From positions 1-64,000 of the forward strand of contig JAUXRY010000002.1 in the NCBI GenBank assembly GCA_030679915.1: a stretch of DNA of 64,000 bases. The letters are read 5' to 3'. Made by a program: the position numbers and the translations under genes. This document shows, piece by piece, positions 37,417-45,429 of this stretch (within the stretch, counting starts at the first letter, position 1; each line of letters begins with the position of its first letter). Source of the DNA: Thiobacillus sp. (lineage in GTDB: Bacteria; Pseudomonadota; Gammaproteobacteria; Burkholderiales; Thiobacillaceae). Below the pieces are notes generated by a model. That model saw only the letters and a list, made by a program, of their open reading frames with translations, had not been told where the DNA came from and made no database searches.

Positions 37417-37899
37417 TTAACTGCCGCGTACCTTGCGCGTTCCTTCGTCGATTGCGGCCTCCAGATAGCCAAAGTAGAAGTCCGCGATCAGCAAGCCGAC
37501 GATGGGTTCGCCGGTTTCGTGCCCGCGCGTGTCGAACACCTTGACCGTGGGTACGATGGATACCTTGTTGAAGACGGCAAACGCGCCTTCGGTGGTGGCG
37601 CTGCCATCGAAATTCATTATGGGTGCATTTGAACCCACGGTGACTTCACGAATGATCACTCTGTTCCGGTACGCAGGGTCTTTCTGCATGGGCAACAGAT
37701 AGATCTGTTTGACCTGCTCGCAGTAGTGACAGCTTGGGCTCGAAAAAAGCACCAGGACAGGCGCTTTGCGCTGCACAGCCATGCGCGCATCCGCCTTGAA
37801 ATTGGCTGCGTGGACGAGATTGTTCCCAGCGCTGGCGGGTCCAGACAGCGGGATTCCCCATGTTAAAATCAAGGCGCAGGCTGCAATCAGTCGCGTCAT
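37417..37899 (-). CDS. periplasmic thioredoxin-fold protein
   Basis: A 160-residue protein with a cleavable signal peptide (about 1-24, ending GPASA). The thioredoxin active site is C57-H-Y-C60 in LFSSPSCHYCEQV, and a cis-proline loop follows in IVPTVKVFD. SoxW-like or DsbC-like roles in reducing or isomerising periplasmic thiols are possible. CHYC is not one of the commonest dipeptides. No sox genes are nearby, so a link to sulfur metabolism is not shown. It diverges from hemC. Confidence 0.82.
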   Translation of the reverse strand: MTRLIAACALILTWGIPLSGPASAGNNLVHAANFKADARMAVQRKAPVLVLFSSPSCHYCEQVKQIYLLPMQKDPAYRNRVIIREVTVGSNAPIMNFDGSATTEGAFAVFNKVSIVPTVKVFDTRGHETGEPIVGLLIADFYFGYLEAAIDEGTRKVRGS

Positions 37900-37991
37900 G
37901 GTAATCGTCCTTTCAGTGGATGCGGGCGCATCTGTATGTTTATGAGTTTCGCGCCATCTTTAACTAAATCAAACAGTCAATTCCTACTGCC

Positions 37992-38915
37992 ATGCATATC
38001 TTGACCATCGCTTCTCGTGAAAGTGCCCTTGCCATGTGGCAGGCCGAACATATCCGTGACCGCCTGCGGGTGCTGCATCCCGCATGTACTGTGAACATCC
38101 TGGGCATGACCACGCGTGGCGATCAGATTCTCGATGTCACGCTGTCCAAAATCGGCGGCAAGGGATTGTTTGTGAAGGAGCTTGAGGTCGCGCTCGAAGA
38201 CGGCCAAGCCGATCTGGCAGTCCATTCGATGAAGGATGTGCCAATGGAACTGCCGCCCGGGTTTGAGCTCGCCGTAATTGGTGAGCGTGAGGACCCGCGT
38301 GATGCCTTCGTGTCGAATCAGTACGAACGCTTATCCGACCTGCCGCCAGGCAGCGTGGTTGGCACCTCTAGTTTGCGCCGCGAAGCGCAGTTGCGTGCGC
38401 GTTATCCGCATCTCGTCGTAAAACCCTTGCGCGGCAATGTGGGAACACGACTGAAAAAACTCGACGAAGGTCAGTACGCTGCGATCCTGCTGGCTGCCGC
38501 CGGTTTGAAGCGGCTCGGTCTGGGTGACCGGATCAAGAGTCTGCTCTCGGTGGAGGACAGCATTCCAGCGGCGGGACAGGGTGCGCTGGGTATCGAAATT
38601 CGCAGTGGAAATGCCACAGTGGCGGCAATGCTGGTTGCGCTCAACCATGTCGAAACGGCCGCTTGCGTCCGCGCTGAACGTCAGGTCAGCCGCGTGCTCG
38701 GCGGCAGTTGTCAGGTGCCATTGGGCGCGTATGCGGTGTTGCAGGACGGCAGGCTGGTGATGAATGGTTTTGTTGCCCATCCGGACGGCAGCCGTTTCAT
38801 TCAGGAACGGGCCGAAGGCGACATGCAGGACCCCGAAGCCGTGGGCCAGCAATTGGCCGACAAACTCTTGGCGTTGGGCGCGCGCGCCATTCTCGACGCC
38901 TTGCCGACCGCATGA
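37992..38915 (+). CDS. hemC: hydroxymethylbilane synthase (porphobilinogen deaminase)
   Basis: HemC polymerises four porphobilinogens into hydroxymethylbilane. The 307-residue enzyme starts [18 protein letters not shown]. It contains [16 protein letters not shown] and [14 protein letters not shown], and the cofactor-binding cysteine C240 in [13 protein letters not shown], which carries the dipyrromethane. It is first in the overlapping hemC-hemD-hemX-hemY operon, and hemD starts inside its last codons. Confidence 0.95.
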   Translation: MHILTIASRESALAMWQAEHIRDRLRVLHPACTVNILGMTTRGDQILDVTLSKIGGKGLFVKELEVALEDGQADLAVHSMKDVPMELPPGFELAVIGEREDPRDAFVSNQYERLSDLPPGSVVGTSSLRREAQLRARYPHLVVKPLRGNVGTRLKKLDEGQYAAILLAAAGLKRLGLGDRIKSLLSVEDSIPAAGQGALGIEIRSGNATVAAMLVALNHVETAACVRAERQVSRVLGGSCQVPLGAYAVLQDGRLVMNGFVAHPDGSRFIQERAEGDMQDPEAVGQQLADKLLALGARAILDALPTA

Positions 38916-39679
38916 TCGCCCCCCTGGCCGGGCGGATGGTGCTGGTGACGCGGCCACAGCAACAGGCGGCTGCCCTGTCACAGGCTATACGTGCAGCCGG
39001 CGGTGAGGTATTCGATTTTCCTGCACTCGTGATCGAAGCCGTTCCACTGGACGCATTGAGTGCTTCACTTACGCAATTGGAAGCTGCTGATATCGCGATT
39101 TTTATCAGCCCCAATGCAGCACAATTCGGCATGGCTGCGATACAGGCTGAAAGTCGCTTGTCGGCCTCAACCGAAATTTTTGCAGTGGGGCCGGGAACCA
39201 CCCGGGTATTGCGGGACCTGGGTGTGTCACAGATCATCACCCCGCAGGGACAAGACAGCGAAGCGCTGTTGGCCTTGCCACAATTGCAGCATGTCGCGGG
39301 CAAACGCGTGGTCATCGTGCGGGGCGTTGGCGGGCGGGCTTTGTTGTCCGACACCTTGACCACGCGAGGTGCGGACGTGCAGTTCCTTGAGTGCTACCGT
39401 CGCGGTTGCCCGCAGGCTGATGTCGCTCCGTTACTGTCGCGTCTGCAAACCGGTGGCATCGACGCGGTTACCATCACCAGCGCAGAAGCTTTGCACAATC
39501 TGGCTGGATTGCTCGGCGAGGCCGGGGCGCCCTTGTTGGCTAACACCCCGCTTTTCGCTCCGCATGAGAAAATTGCCGAAGCGGCCCGCCGTTTTGGCAT
39601 TGCACACGTCATCGCCACGCCGGGTGGCGATGCGGGGTTGGTAGCTGGACTGATTAACTGGTTTAGGAACGCGCCATGA
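38912..39679 (+). CDS. hemD: uroporphyrinogen-III synthase
   Basis: HemD cyclises hydroxymethylbilane to uroporphyrinogen III. The 255-residue protein starts [24 protein letters not shown], typical of the family. It contains [11 protein letters not shown] and later [12 protein letters not shown], from the two-domain fold. The ATG overlaps the hemC stop (ATGA). A long in-frame extension upstream is antisense-free but runs through hemC and has no homologous character. The sequence family diverges fast, so the call relies on both motifs and operon position. Confidence 0.93.
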   Translation: MIAPLAGRMVLVTRPQQQAAALSQAIRAAGGEVFDFPALVIEAVPLDALSASLTQLEAADIAIFISPNAAQFGMAAIQAESRLSASTEIFAVGPGTTRVLRDLGVSQIITPQGQDSEALLALPQLQHVAGKRVVIVRGVGGRALLSDTLTTRGADVQFLECYRRGCPQADVAPLLSRLQTGGIDAVTITSAEALHNLAGLLGEAGAPLLANTPLFAPHEKIAEAARRFGIAHVIATPGGDAGLVAGLINWFRNAP

Positions 39680-40749
39680 ATGACACGACTGATACGTCCA
39701 CTGTTACGCCTGCTGAGGCTCCCGCTGTCGAAGTTACCCCCTCTGTGTCCCCTCCACCAGCGGCACCTCAACCTGTCGTCGCTCGCGAACGTATCCACGT
39801 GCTGCCTATTGTTGCGATGCTGGTGGCGACGCTGGCCCTGGCAGCCGCTGCCTGGTCGTGGTCCGACAGCCGCGAACGCATCCGCGACCTGAAGACTGAA
39901 CTGGCGCGTCGCCTGGCCGAGTCGGGCAGCGAAGTGAGCGAAAGTCGTTTGCTGGCGCGCAATGCCGACGATGTGATGCGGCAGAGCAGCGAAAAGATTT
40001 CGCGGATGGAAAACCAGATGGTGTCGGCCCAGCAACAACAGCTGGCACTGGATACGTTGTACAAAGAACTGGCACAAGGGCGTGACCAGTGGACGCTAGC
40101 GGAAATCGAGCAAATTCTGCTCACCGCCGCGCAACAGGTTCAGCTGGCGGGCAACGTGAAAGCGGCGATCATTGCACTGGAAGGTGCGGACATCCGGTTG
40201 CTACGGTTGAATAAACCACAGTTCACTGCACTACGCCGTGCCATTGCTGCCGACCTGGCGAGTTTGCGGGCGGTGCCGTCGCTCGACGAAGTGGGCATCA
40301 GCGCGCGCATCGAAGCCTTGGTGGCAAACCATGCAAGTTGGCCACTGGCCAGCGCACAGAGCTCCGAAGCGGTGCCCGCGCCCCACGTGTCGGGCAGCAA
40401 TATTGCTCAGGAATTGTGGACGGAGTTGAAACACCTGGTGCAACTGCGCCGTGTGGAAGGCAATGAAGCTGTCCTGCTGCCACCGAATCAAGCCTATTTT
40501 CTGCGTGAAAACCTGCGCTTGCGCCTGCTTTCTGCCCGACTGGCCTTGCTGTCGCAGGATCAGGCTGGATTCAAGGCGGATCTGCGTGCCGCACTAGACA
40601 TGTTGACGCGATATTTCAATACACGTGATGCCTCCGTTGTTGCGGCAACCCGGGAAATCAAACGTCTGGCCGAACTGCAGATCGTATCCACGCTCCCAAG
40701 CATCGATGCCAGCCTGGCCGCATTGGATGCCTACAAGGAGAACCACTGA
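39676..40749 (+). CDS. hemX: HemX-like membrane protein
   Basis: A 357-residue protein with a Pro/Ala-rich cytoplasmic leader and one membrane helix (about 44-61). A coiled-coil and helical periplasmic domain follows (EIEQILLTAAQQVQLAGNVKAAI). It belongs to the HemX group that is often annotated as uroporphyrinogen-III C-methyltransferase, but the SAM-binding methylase domain is absent. A role in organising heme enzymes is inferred. It is coupled to hemD by ATGA and to hemY by TGATG. Confidence 0.88.
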   Translation: MNDTTDTSTVTPAEAPAVEVTPSVSPPPAAPQPVVARERIHVLPIVAMLVATLALAAAAWSWSDSRERIRDLKTELARRLAESGSEVSESRLLARNADDVMRQSSEKISRMENQMVSAQQQQLALDTLYKELAQGRDQWTLAEIEQILLTAAQQVQLAGNVKAAIIALEGADIRLLRLNKPQFTALRRAIAADLASLRAVPSLDEVGISARIEALVANHASWPLASAQSSEAVPAPHVSGSNIAQELWTELKHLVQLRRVEGNEAVLLPPNQAYFLRENLRLRLLSARLALLSQDQAGFKADLRAALDMLTRYFNTRDASVVAATREIKRLAELQIVSTLPSIDASLAALDAYKENH

Positions 40750-41924
40750 TGCGTGGGCTGATTTCGGTTCTGATTGTTGCGCTACTGGCTGTTGGGCTGG
40801 CCATGGCCGGGCGTTACGACCCGGGTTATGTCGTGCTGGTTTATCCGCCCTGGCGGATGGAAATCTCTTTCATCAGCTTCGTGCTGGTCCTGGCCGGTTT
40901 GATCATCGGTGGCGTGATGCTGCTGCGGCTGGCTTCGCTCACACTTAATCTGCCCAGCATTGTGCGCGCACAGCGTGAGCGCCGCGCGGCAAGAAAACGC
41001 GATGAGAATTTTGTCGGAGGCCTCAGGGCGTATGCGGAATATCGCTATCAGGATGCCGAACAGTCACTTGGCCAATGGCAAGGCGACGAAGCACGGATGG
41101 GACTGGCTCGGGTGTTGGCTGCCCGCTCTGCGCAGGAAATGCGTGCCGTGGCGCAACGCGGGCGCCACGTTCAAAGCGCGACCGAACACGGTGCCGAACT
41201 GGCTGCGCAGTTGTTTGAAGCGGAATCCTGCCTCGATGCCAAGGAAGCGACTGATGCGCTGGTGGCGATTAATCGAGCCAAGGAAATCGCCCCGCAACAC
41301 ACTGCATTGTTGCGACTGGAGCTAAAAGCACGTCAGCTTACCGGGCAATGGGATGAGGTCGAGCGCTTGCTGAATGCGTTGGCACGGAGTAACGCGCTGG
41401 ACAGTGTTGTGTCGACCCAGATTCGCCGCCTGACCTATGCTGAAATCCTCAAACGGCGCGCCGAAGATGACCGCGGGCTGTTGGAATATTGGAAAAAAAT
41501 TCCATCAGAGTTCAAGCAGGATGCCTTTGTTGCACGGGCGGCAGCGCGGGCTTTCATGCAGCGCGGTGGGCACGATACGGCACTCGACGTGCTGGAAACC
41601 ACCCTCAATCGCGAATGGAACGAAGATCTCGTGGCATTGTATGGCGAGATCTGCGGCAGCAGCCCGAAACGGCAAATCGAACAGGCCGAGAAATGGTTGC
41701 GTGCCCAGCCGCGCGATGCACAATTGTTGCTCACATTGGCGCAGTTGTGCAGCGTGCAGCAGTTGTGGGGCAAGGCGCAGAGTTATCTGGAAGCGAGTCT
41801 TGCCATTTCAGCCAGTGCCGAAGGCCATATCCGGATGGCTGAGCTCAAGACGCAGAGTGGTCAGACAGGTGAGGCGTGTCAGCACTATCAAAAGGCGTTG
41901 GCACTCTGTCGAGCGGTCAAATAA
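40749..41924 (+). CDS. hemY: HemY-like TPR membrane protein
   Basis: A 391-residue protein. Two N-terminal membrane helices (about 3-20 and 37-58) are followed by the HemY_N region and TPR-like helical repeats that make up the rest. HemY is the last gene of the hemCDXY operon in many proteobacteria. This proteobacterial HemY is unrelated to the protoporphyrinogen oxidase of the same name in Bacillus. Its exact role in heme synthesis is unclear. Confidence 0.88.
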   Translation: MRGLISVLIVALLAVGLAMAGRYDPGYVVLVYPPWRMEISFISFVLVLAGLIIGGVMLLRLASLTLNLPSIVRAQRERRAARKRDENFVGGLRAYAEYRYQDAEQSLGQWQGDEARMGLARVLAARSAQEMRAVAQRGRHVQSATEHGAELAAQLFEAESCLDAKEATDALVAINRAKEIAPQHTALLRLELKARQLTGQWDEVERLLNALARSNALDSVVSTQIRRLTYAEILKRRAEDDRGLLEYWKKIPSEFKQDAFVARAAARAFMQRGGHDTALDVLETTLNREWNEDLVALYGEICGSSPKRQIEQAEKWLRAQPRDAQLLLTLAQLCSVQQLWGKAQSYLEASLAISASAEGHIRMAELKTQSGQTGEACQHYQKALALCRAVK

Positions 41925-42031
41925 TTCCGATTTCCTGCCCGGTTTCTGTGCCGGGCTCCCTGTCATTTTGGGCATATATTCGTGTGTATGCTTATTATCT
42001 TGAAACGTTATATTTCTTGAGGACTACTGCC

Positions 42032-42550
42032 ATGCGTACTGTTTCACTGTCTATTTGTGCCGTTGTATTGAGTGCAATGATGCTGTCTGCACCCACCAGC
42101 TGGGCCGCCGCAGCCAAGCCCGGGAAAACAGCCCAGCCTGGTGTATACAAGCTGGAAATTGACAAGAACGTCAGCTTGAAAGACGCGGCTGAATCGATGC
42201 GTCTGCGCGCGAATGCCTTGAATCTGCGGCTGGTTGCCGAGCTCCCCTTATCCAAGCAGGTCGAAGCCATTGTCGGCAAGCCGCAGCGCGTCGTTACCAT
42301 TTTTCAGTTCTGCGATGCTGTGACCGCCATGGAGCTGATCGATATGAGCATGGACTTCGCGACTTACATGCCGTGCCGTATTGCCATGATCGAAGATGCT
42401 GACGGACGAGGCTGGCTGATCATGACGGACATTAACGTCGACTTGCTGGCTAAGGAAAAGAAACTACAGAAAGTGTTAACCGAACGTATCAAAGGAGTGC
42501 GAGAGGGATTGATCGAGATCATGAAGGCCGGTGCCACCGGCGCGTTATAA
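42032..42550 (+). CDS. exported DUF302-domain protein
   Basis: A 172-residue protein with a signal peptide of about 25 residues (ending TSWA). It contains a DUF302-like core: LSKQVEAIVGKPQRVVTIFQFCDAVTAMELIDMS and MPCRIAMIEDADGRGWLIMTDIN. DUF302 proteins are common in sulfur-oxidising bacteria and have no assigned function. The region before the start is AT-rich with promoter-like sequence. I reject the in-frame extension into hemY, because the signal peptide starts at this ATG. A strong terminator follows. Confidence 0.82.
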   Translation: MRTVSLSICAVVLSAMMLSAPTSWAAAAKPGKTAQPGVYKLEIDKNVSLKDAAESMRLRANALNLRLVAELPLSKQVEAIVGKPQRVVTIFQFCDAVTAMELIDMSMDFATYMPCRIAMIEDADGRGWLIMTDINVDLLAKEKKLQKVLTERIKGVREGLIEIMKAGATGAL

Positions 42551-42577
42551 ATTTAGGCTGGGTAAAGCACCTGTCTT

Positions 42578-42602
42578 AAACGCCCGCTCAATGCGGGCGT
42601 TT
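42578..42602. terminator. bidirectional terminator between DUF302 and the flavin reductase
   Basis: A perfect 10-bp stem, AAACGCCCGC / GCGGGCGTTT, with a 5-nt loop. It lies between two converging genes, 27 nt after the plus-strand stop and 5 nt after the minus-strand stop. It can serve both. Confidence 0.85.
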
Positions 42603-42607
42603 GCATT

Positions 42608-43639
42608 TCATGACAAGAGGTCGGTATCCGCCGCATACACGAAGGAGTCGGCGAAAAACTCTTCTTCGGGCAAGTCGCGCGTTTGCGTGAAAGCTTCGCG
42701 TGCGCTGTCTACCATGATGGGTGCGCCGCAGGCGTAGACCTGATACCCCGACAAATCAGCAAAATCATCCAGAACAGCGTCATGGACAAAGCCGGTGCGG
42801 CCCTGCCACTGATCAACCGGCTCCGGGTTGGACAACACCGGAATGAAGCTGAAATTGGGGCGTTCAGCCAGCCATTGCTGCGGCAGCTCGGCCATGTACA
42901 GATCCTTCAGCGAGCGCACGCCCCAGTACAGAATCAACTCGCGATCGGTGTGCTCGCTAAAGGCGTGTTCGAGCATGCCCTTGATCGGCGCGAAGCCGGT
43001 GCCGCCGGCGATAAAAATCATCGGCTTTTCGGAATCTTCGCGGATGAAAAAGCTGCCGAGCGGGCCTTTCAGACGCAGGATGTCGCGCGCTTTCAGCGTG
43101 GAGAATACCTGGTCGGAGAACAGGCCGCCCGGTACGTGGCGGATGTGCAATTCCAGCAGCGCATCGTCGTGTGGCGGATTGGCGAGTGAATAACTGCGTG
43201 CCTTGCCGTCTTTCAACTGGAAATCGATGTATTGGCCAGCCAGGAACTGCAGGCGTTCAGCGGCAGGGAGCTTGATTTTGACCACCATCACGTCGTCGGC
43301 GCGTTTTTCGAGTTTCTCAACCCGGCACGGCAATACTTTTGTCACGATATCTTTGGCGGCGCCGATTTCCTTGGCCTCGATGGTCAGGTCGGACAAGGGC
43401 TTGGCGCGACAGAACAGTGCGCGGCCCTGCGCCTTCTCTTCATCTTTCAGCGCGGTGGGCGAATGCTTGCCGTAATCGAGCTGACCGGACAACACTTTTC
43501 CTTTGCACGAACCGCAGGCGCCGTTGCGGCATCCATAAGGTAGAGAGAAGCCCTCGCGAAGGGCGGCTTCGAGGATGGTTTCGTCTTCGTTGACGCTGAA
43601 TTGGTGCCCGCTGGGCTGGATGGAGACCTGATACGGCAT
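42608..43639 (-). CDS. 2Fe-2S flavin NAD(P)H reductase (AscD-like)
   Basis: A 343-residue electron-transfer protein. The N-terminal plant-type ferredoxin domain has C37, C42, C45 and C77 (GCRNGACGSCKGK ... ALFC). An FAD-binding domain (RSYSLANPP) and an NAD-binding domain (AGGTGFAPIKGM, ending YACGAPIMVDSA) follow. Databases name such proteins CDP-6-deoxy-delta-3,4-glucoseen reductase. With no sugar genes nearby, I think that name is doubtful, and it may be a general reductase. It diverges from the SDR-like gene. Confidence 0.87.
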   Translation of the reverse strand: MPYQVSIQPSGHQFSVNEDETILEAALREGFSLPYGCRNGACGSCKGKVLSGQLDYGKHSPTALKDEEKAQGRALFCRAKPLSDLTIEAKEIGAAKDIVTKVLPCRVEKLEKRADDVMVVKIKLPAAERLQFLAGQYIDFQLKDGKARSYSLANPPHDDALLELHIRHVPGGLFSDQVFSTLKARDILRLKGPLGSFFIREDSEKPMIFIAGGTGFAPIKGMLEHAFSEHTDRELILYWGVRSLKDLYMAELPQQWLAERPNFSFIPVLSNPEPVDQWQGRTGFVHDAVLDDFADLSGYQVYACGAPIMVDSAREAFTQTRDLPEEEFFADSFVYAADTDLLS

Positions 43640-43734
43640 GATGTGCGCTTAAAATACGGTGATAAACCAAGCAATTATCGCTTGAGTAGGCAGGGATTTC
43701 ACCCTTATATAACAAGGGTTACAGGCAGACAGGC

Positions 43735-44622
43735 ATGAAAAAGATCTTGATTGTGGGGTTTGGCGACGTGGCCACGCGACTGGTTAAGCACTACGCCGGG
43801 CAGGCCGAATTCGTCGGCATGATACGCAGCGCTGATCGCGTTGCAGCGCTGCGCGCGCTGGGCGTGACCCCTTTCGTGGCCGATCTCGACGATCCTCAAA
43901 GCTTGCGTCGCCTGCCTCGTGTCGATGGGGTCTTTCATTTTGCGCCACCCCCGAGTGAAGGACAGACCGATCCGCGCACAGCGCGTTTGTTGCATGCGCT
44001 AACGCGGCGCGGCAAGCCGGGTGCACTGGTGTATATCAGCACTAGTGGCGTGTATGGCGACTGTGGCGGCAACTGGGTGACTGAAACGCGTGCAGTAGCG
44101 CCGGTCAATGGTCGCGCGGTGCGTCGTGTGGACGCCGAACGTCAGTTGCGGCGGTGGGGTGAGACGCAGCGGGTACAGGTGAGCATTCTACGTGCGCCGG
44201 GCATTTATGCCTCCGACCGGTTGCCGCTGGAGCGCATCAAGCGCGGCACCCCCGCACTCATCAGCAAGGATGACAGCTATACCAATCATATCCATGCCGA
44301 TGATCTGGCGCGTCTGGCATGGGCGGCCCTATTTCGCGGTCGAGCGCAGCGGATCTACCATGCGGTCGATGCACATCCGCTCAAAATGGGCGACTGGTTC
44401 GACAGCTGTGCCGACGCCTTTAATCTGCCGCGGCCACCCCGCGTGAACCGGATCGAAGCGGAAAAGGTGTTGTCGGAGGCCTTGCTGTCTTTTTTGCGCG
44501 AGTCGCGCCAGCTGTCGAACACGCGGGCGACAACCGAGCTGAGGCTGAAATACCGTTATCCAACATCGGACGATTGCCTGCGTGAAATCAAACAGGCGCG
44601 TGGGCAAATGCTGCTTTTTTAA
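43735..44622 (+). CDS. NAD-dependent epimerase/SDR-like protein
   Basis: A 295-residue atypical short-chain dehydrogenase-like protein. The Rossmann motif IVGFGDVATRLVKHY and the segment LVYISTSGVYGDCGG are clear. The strict YxxxK catalytic pair is not visible where expected, so it may be a non-catalytic or regulatory SDR. The substrate is unknown. A weak inverted repeat, ACCCTT-N7-AAGGGT (43701-43719), lies upstream of the ATG. Confidence 0.78.
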   Translation: MKKILIVGFGDVATRLVKHYAGQAEFVGMIRSADRVAALRALGVTPFVADLDDPQSLRRLPRVDGVFHFAPPPSEGQTDPRTARLLHALTRRGKPGALVYISTSGVYGDCGGNWVTETRAVAPVNGRAVRRVDAERQLRRWGETQRVQVSILRAPGIYASDRLPLERIKRGTPALISKDDSYTNHIHADDLARLAWAALFRGRAQRIYHAVDAHPLKMGDWFDSCADAFNLPRPPRVNRIEAEKVLSEALLSFLRESRQLSNTRATTELRLKYRYPTSDDCLREIKQARGQMLLF

Positions 44623-44649
44623 GCATGCCCGGCGCAGACAGTTATTGAA

Positions 44650-45102
44650 CTAGCGCTGTAAATCGTCGGGTTCGCGTTTGAATTCGCCGTCGATTGTTTT
44701 GGGGGCAACGTTTGAAGGTTGTTCCCATGTGGTGGATGGCGCATCGTCGTTGGCGGGGCGCAGCGGGTCAGTTTTACGTTTGTCCCACGTGCCCGGAATC
44801 AGTAGCAGCACCACAGCGATGACATCGCTGATGAAGCCGGGGAAGACAAGTAGACCGCCCGCGAGCAGGATACGACCGCTCGCCAAAAGCGAAGACATCG
44901 GATTGACGCCTGATTGCATGGTGAACGCCATACGGGCGCCCCAGGCGACACGCTCAAAGCGGATCAACGTTACACCGGCGATGACCGCAAGCAGTAACCA
45001 CAGCAGAACCCAGGCTCCGATTTTATCGGCAACCCAAAAAATGCCGACGGCTTCCAGAACCGGAAATGACAGCATGAGTAGTACAACCCAACCAAAGCGC
45101 AT
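44650..45102 (-). CDS. fxsA: FxsA family membrane protein
   Basis: A 150-residue cytoplasmic-membrane protein. Three or four hydrophobic helices lie at about 5-45 and 70-100, with the motif LASGRILLAGGLLVFPGFISDVIA. E. coli FxsA reduces F-plasmid exclusion of phage T7; its normal role is unknown. The C-terminal 45 residues are hydrophilic. It diverges from cutA with 3 nt between the start codons, so the two share a tiny promoter region or have promoters inside each other. Confidence 0.87.
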   Translation of the reverse strand: MRFGWVVLLMLSFPVLEAVGIFWVADKIGAWVLLWLLLAVIAGVTLIRFERVAWGARMAFTMQSGVNPMSSLLASGRILLAGGLLVFPGFISDVIAVVLLLIPGTWDKRKTDPLRPANDDAPSTTWEQPSNVAPKTIDGEFKREPDDLQR

Positions 45103-45105
45103 GAC

Positions 45106-45429
45106 ATGGAACCTTTGTTAATCTTGACCAATTTACCCGATGTTGCGAGCGCTGAGAAATTAGCGCAGATCCTCATTGAGTCTCGAGTGGCGGCCTGTGT
45201 GAACGTTTTGGCGCCATGCCACTCCATTTACCGTTGGCAGGGAATGGTAGAAAAAGCGGTCGAGATTCCCTTGCTGATCAAGACCACCACAGTAAACTAC
45301 GCGCAGATTGAAGCATTGGTCTGTATTCATCACCCCCACGCTGTACCGGAATTGATTGCCATACCGATAACACACGGCCTGCCTTCCTACCTTGCCTGGC
45401 TGGCCTCGGAGACTGAAAAACATGAATAG
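45106..45429 (+). CDS. cutA: CutA1 divalent-cation tolerance protein
   Basis: A 107-residue trimeric protein of the CutA1 family, with the conserved SRVAACVNVLAPCHSIYRWQG, LLIKTT and HPHAVPELIAIPI segments. It is linked with divalent-cation tolerance, and its exact role is debated. The last eight nucleotides overlap the dsbD start. In E. coli cutA likewise sits before dsbD (dipZ), so the arrangement is conserved. Confidence 0.93.
   Translation: MEPLLILTNLPDVASAEKLAQILIESRVAACVNVLAPCHSIYRWQGMVEKAVEIPLLIKTTTVNYAQIEALVCIHHPHAVPELIAIPITHGLPSYLAWLASETEKHE

Noticed and set aside
38708-38911. Extension of hemD into hemC
   Set aside because: It is an alternate frame inside the hemC coding sequence with no family similarity. 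The ATGA-coupled start at 38912 fits HemD.
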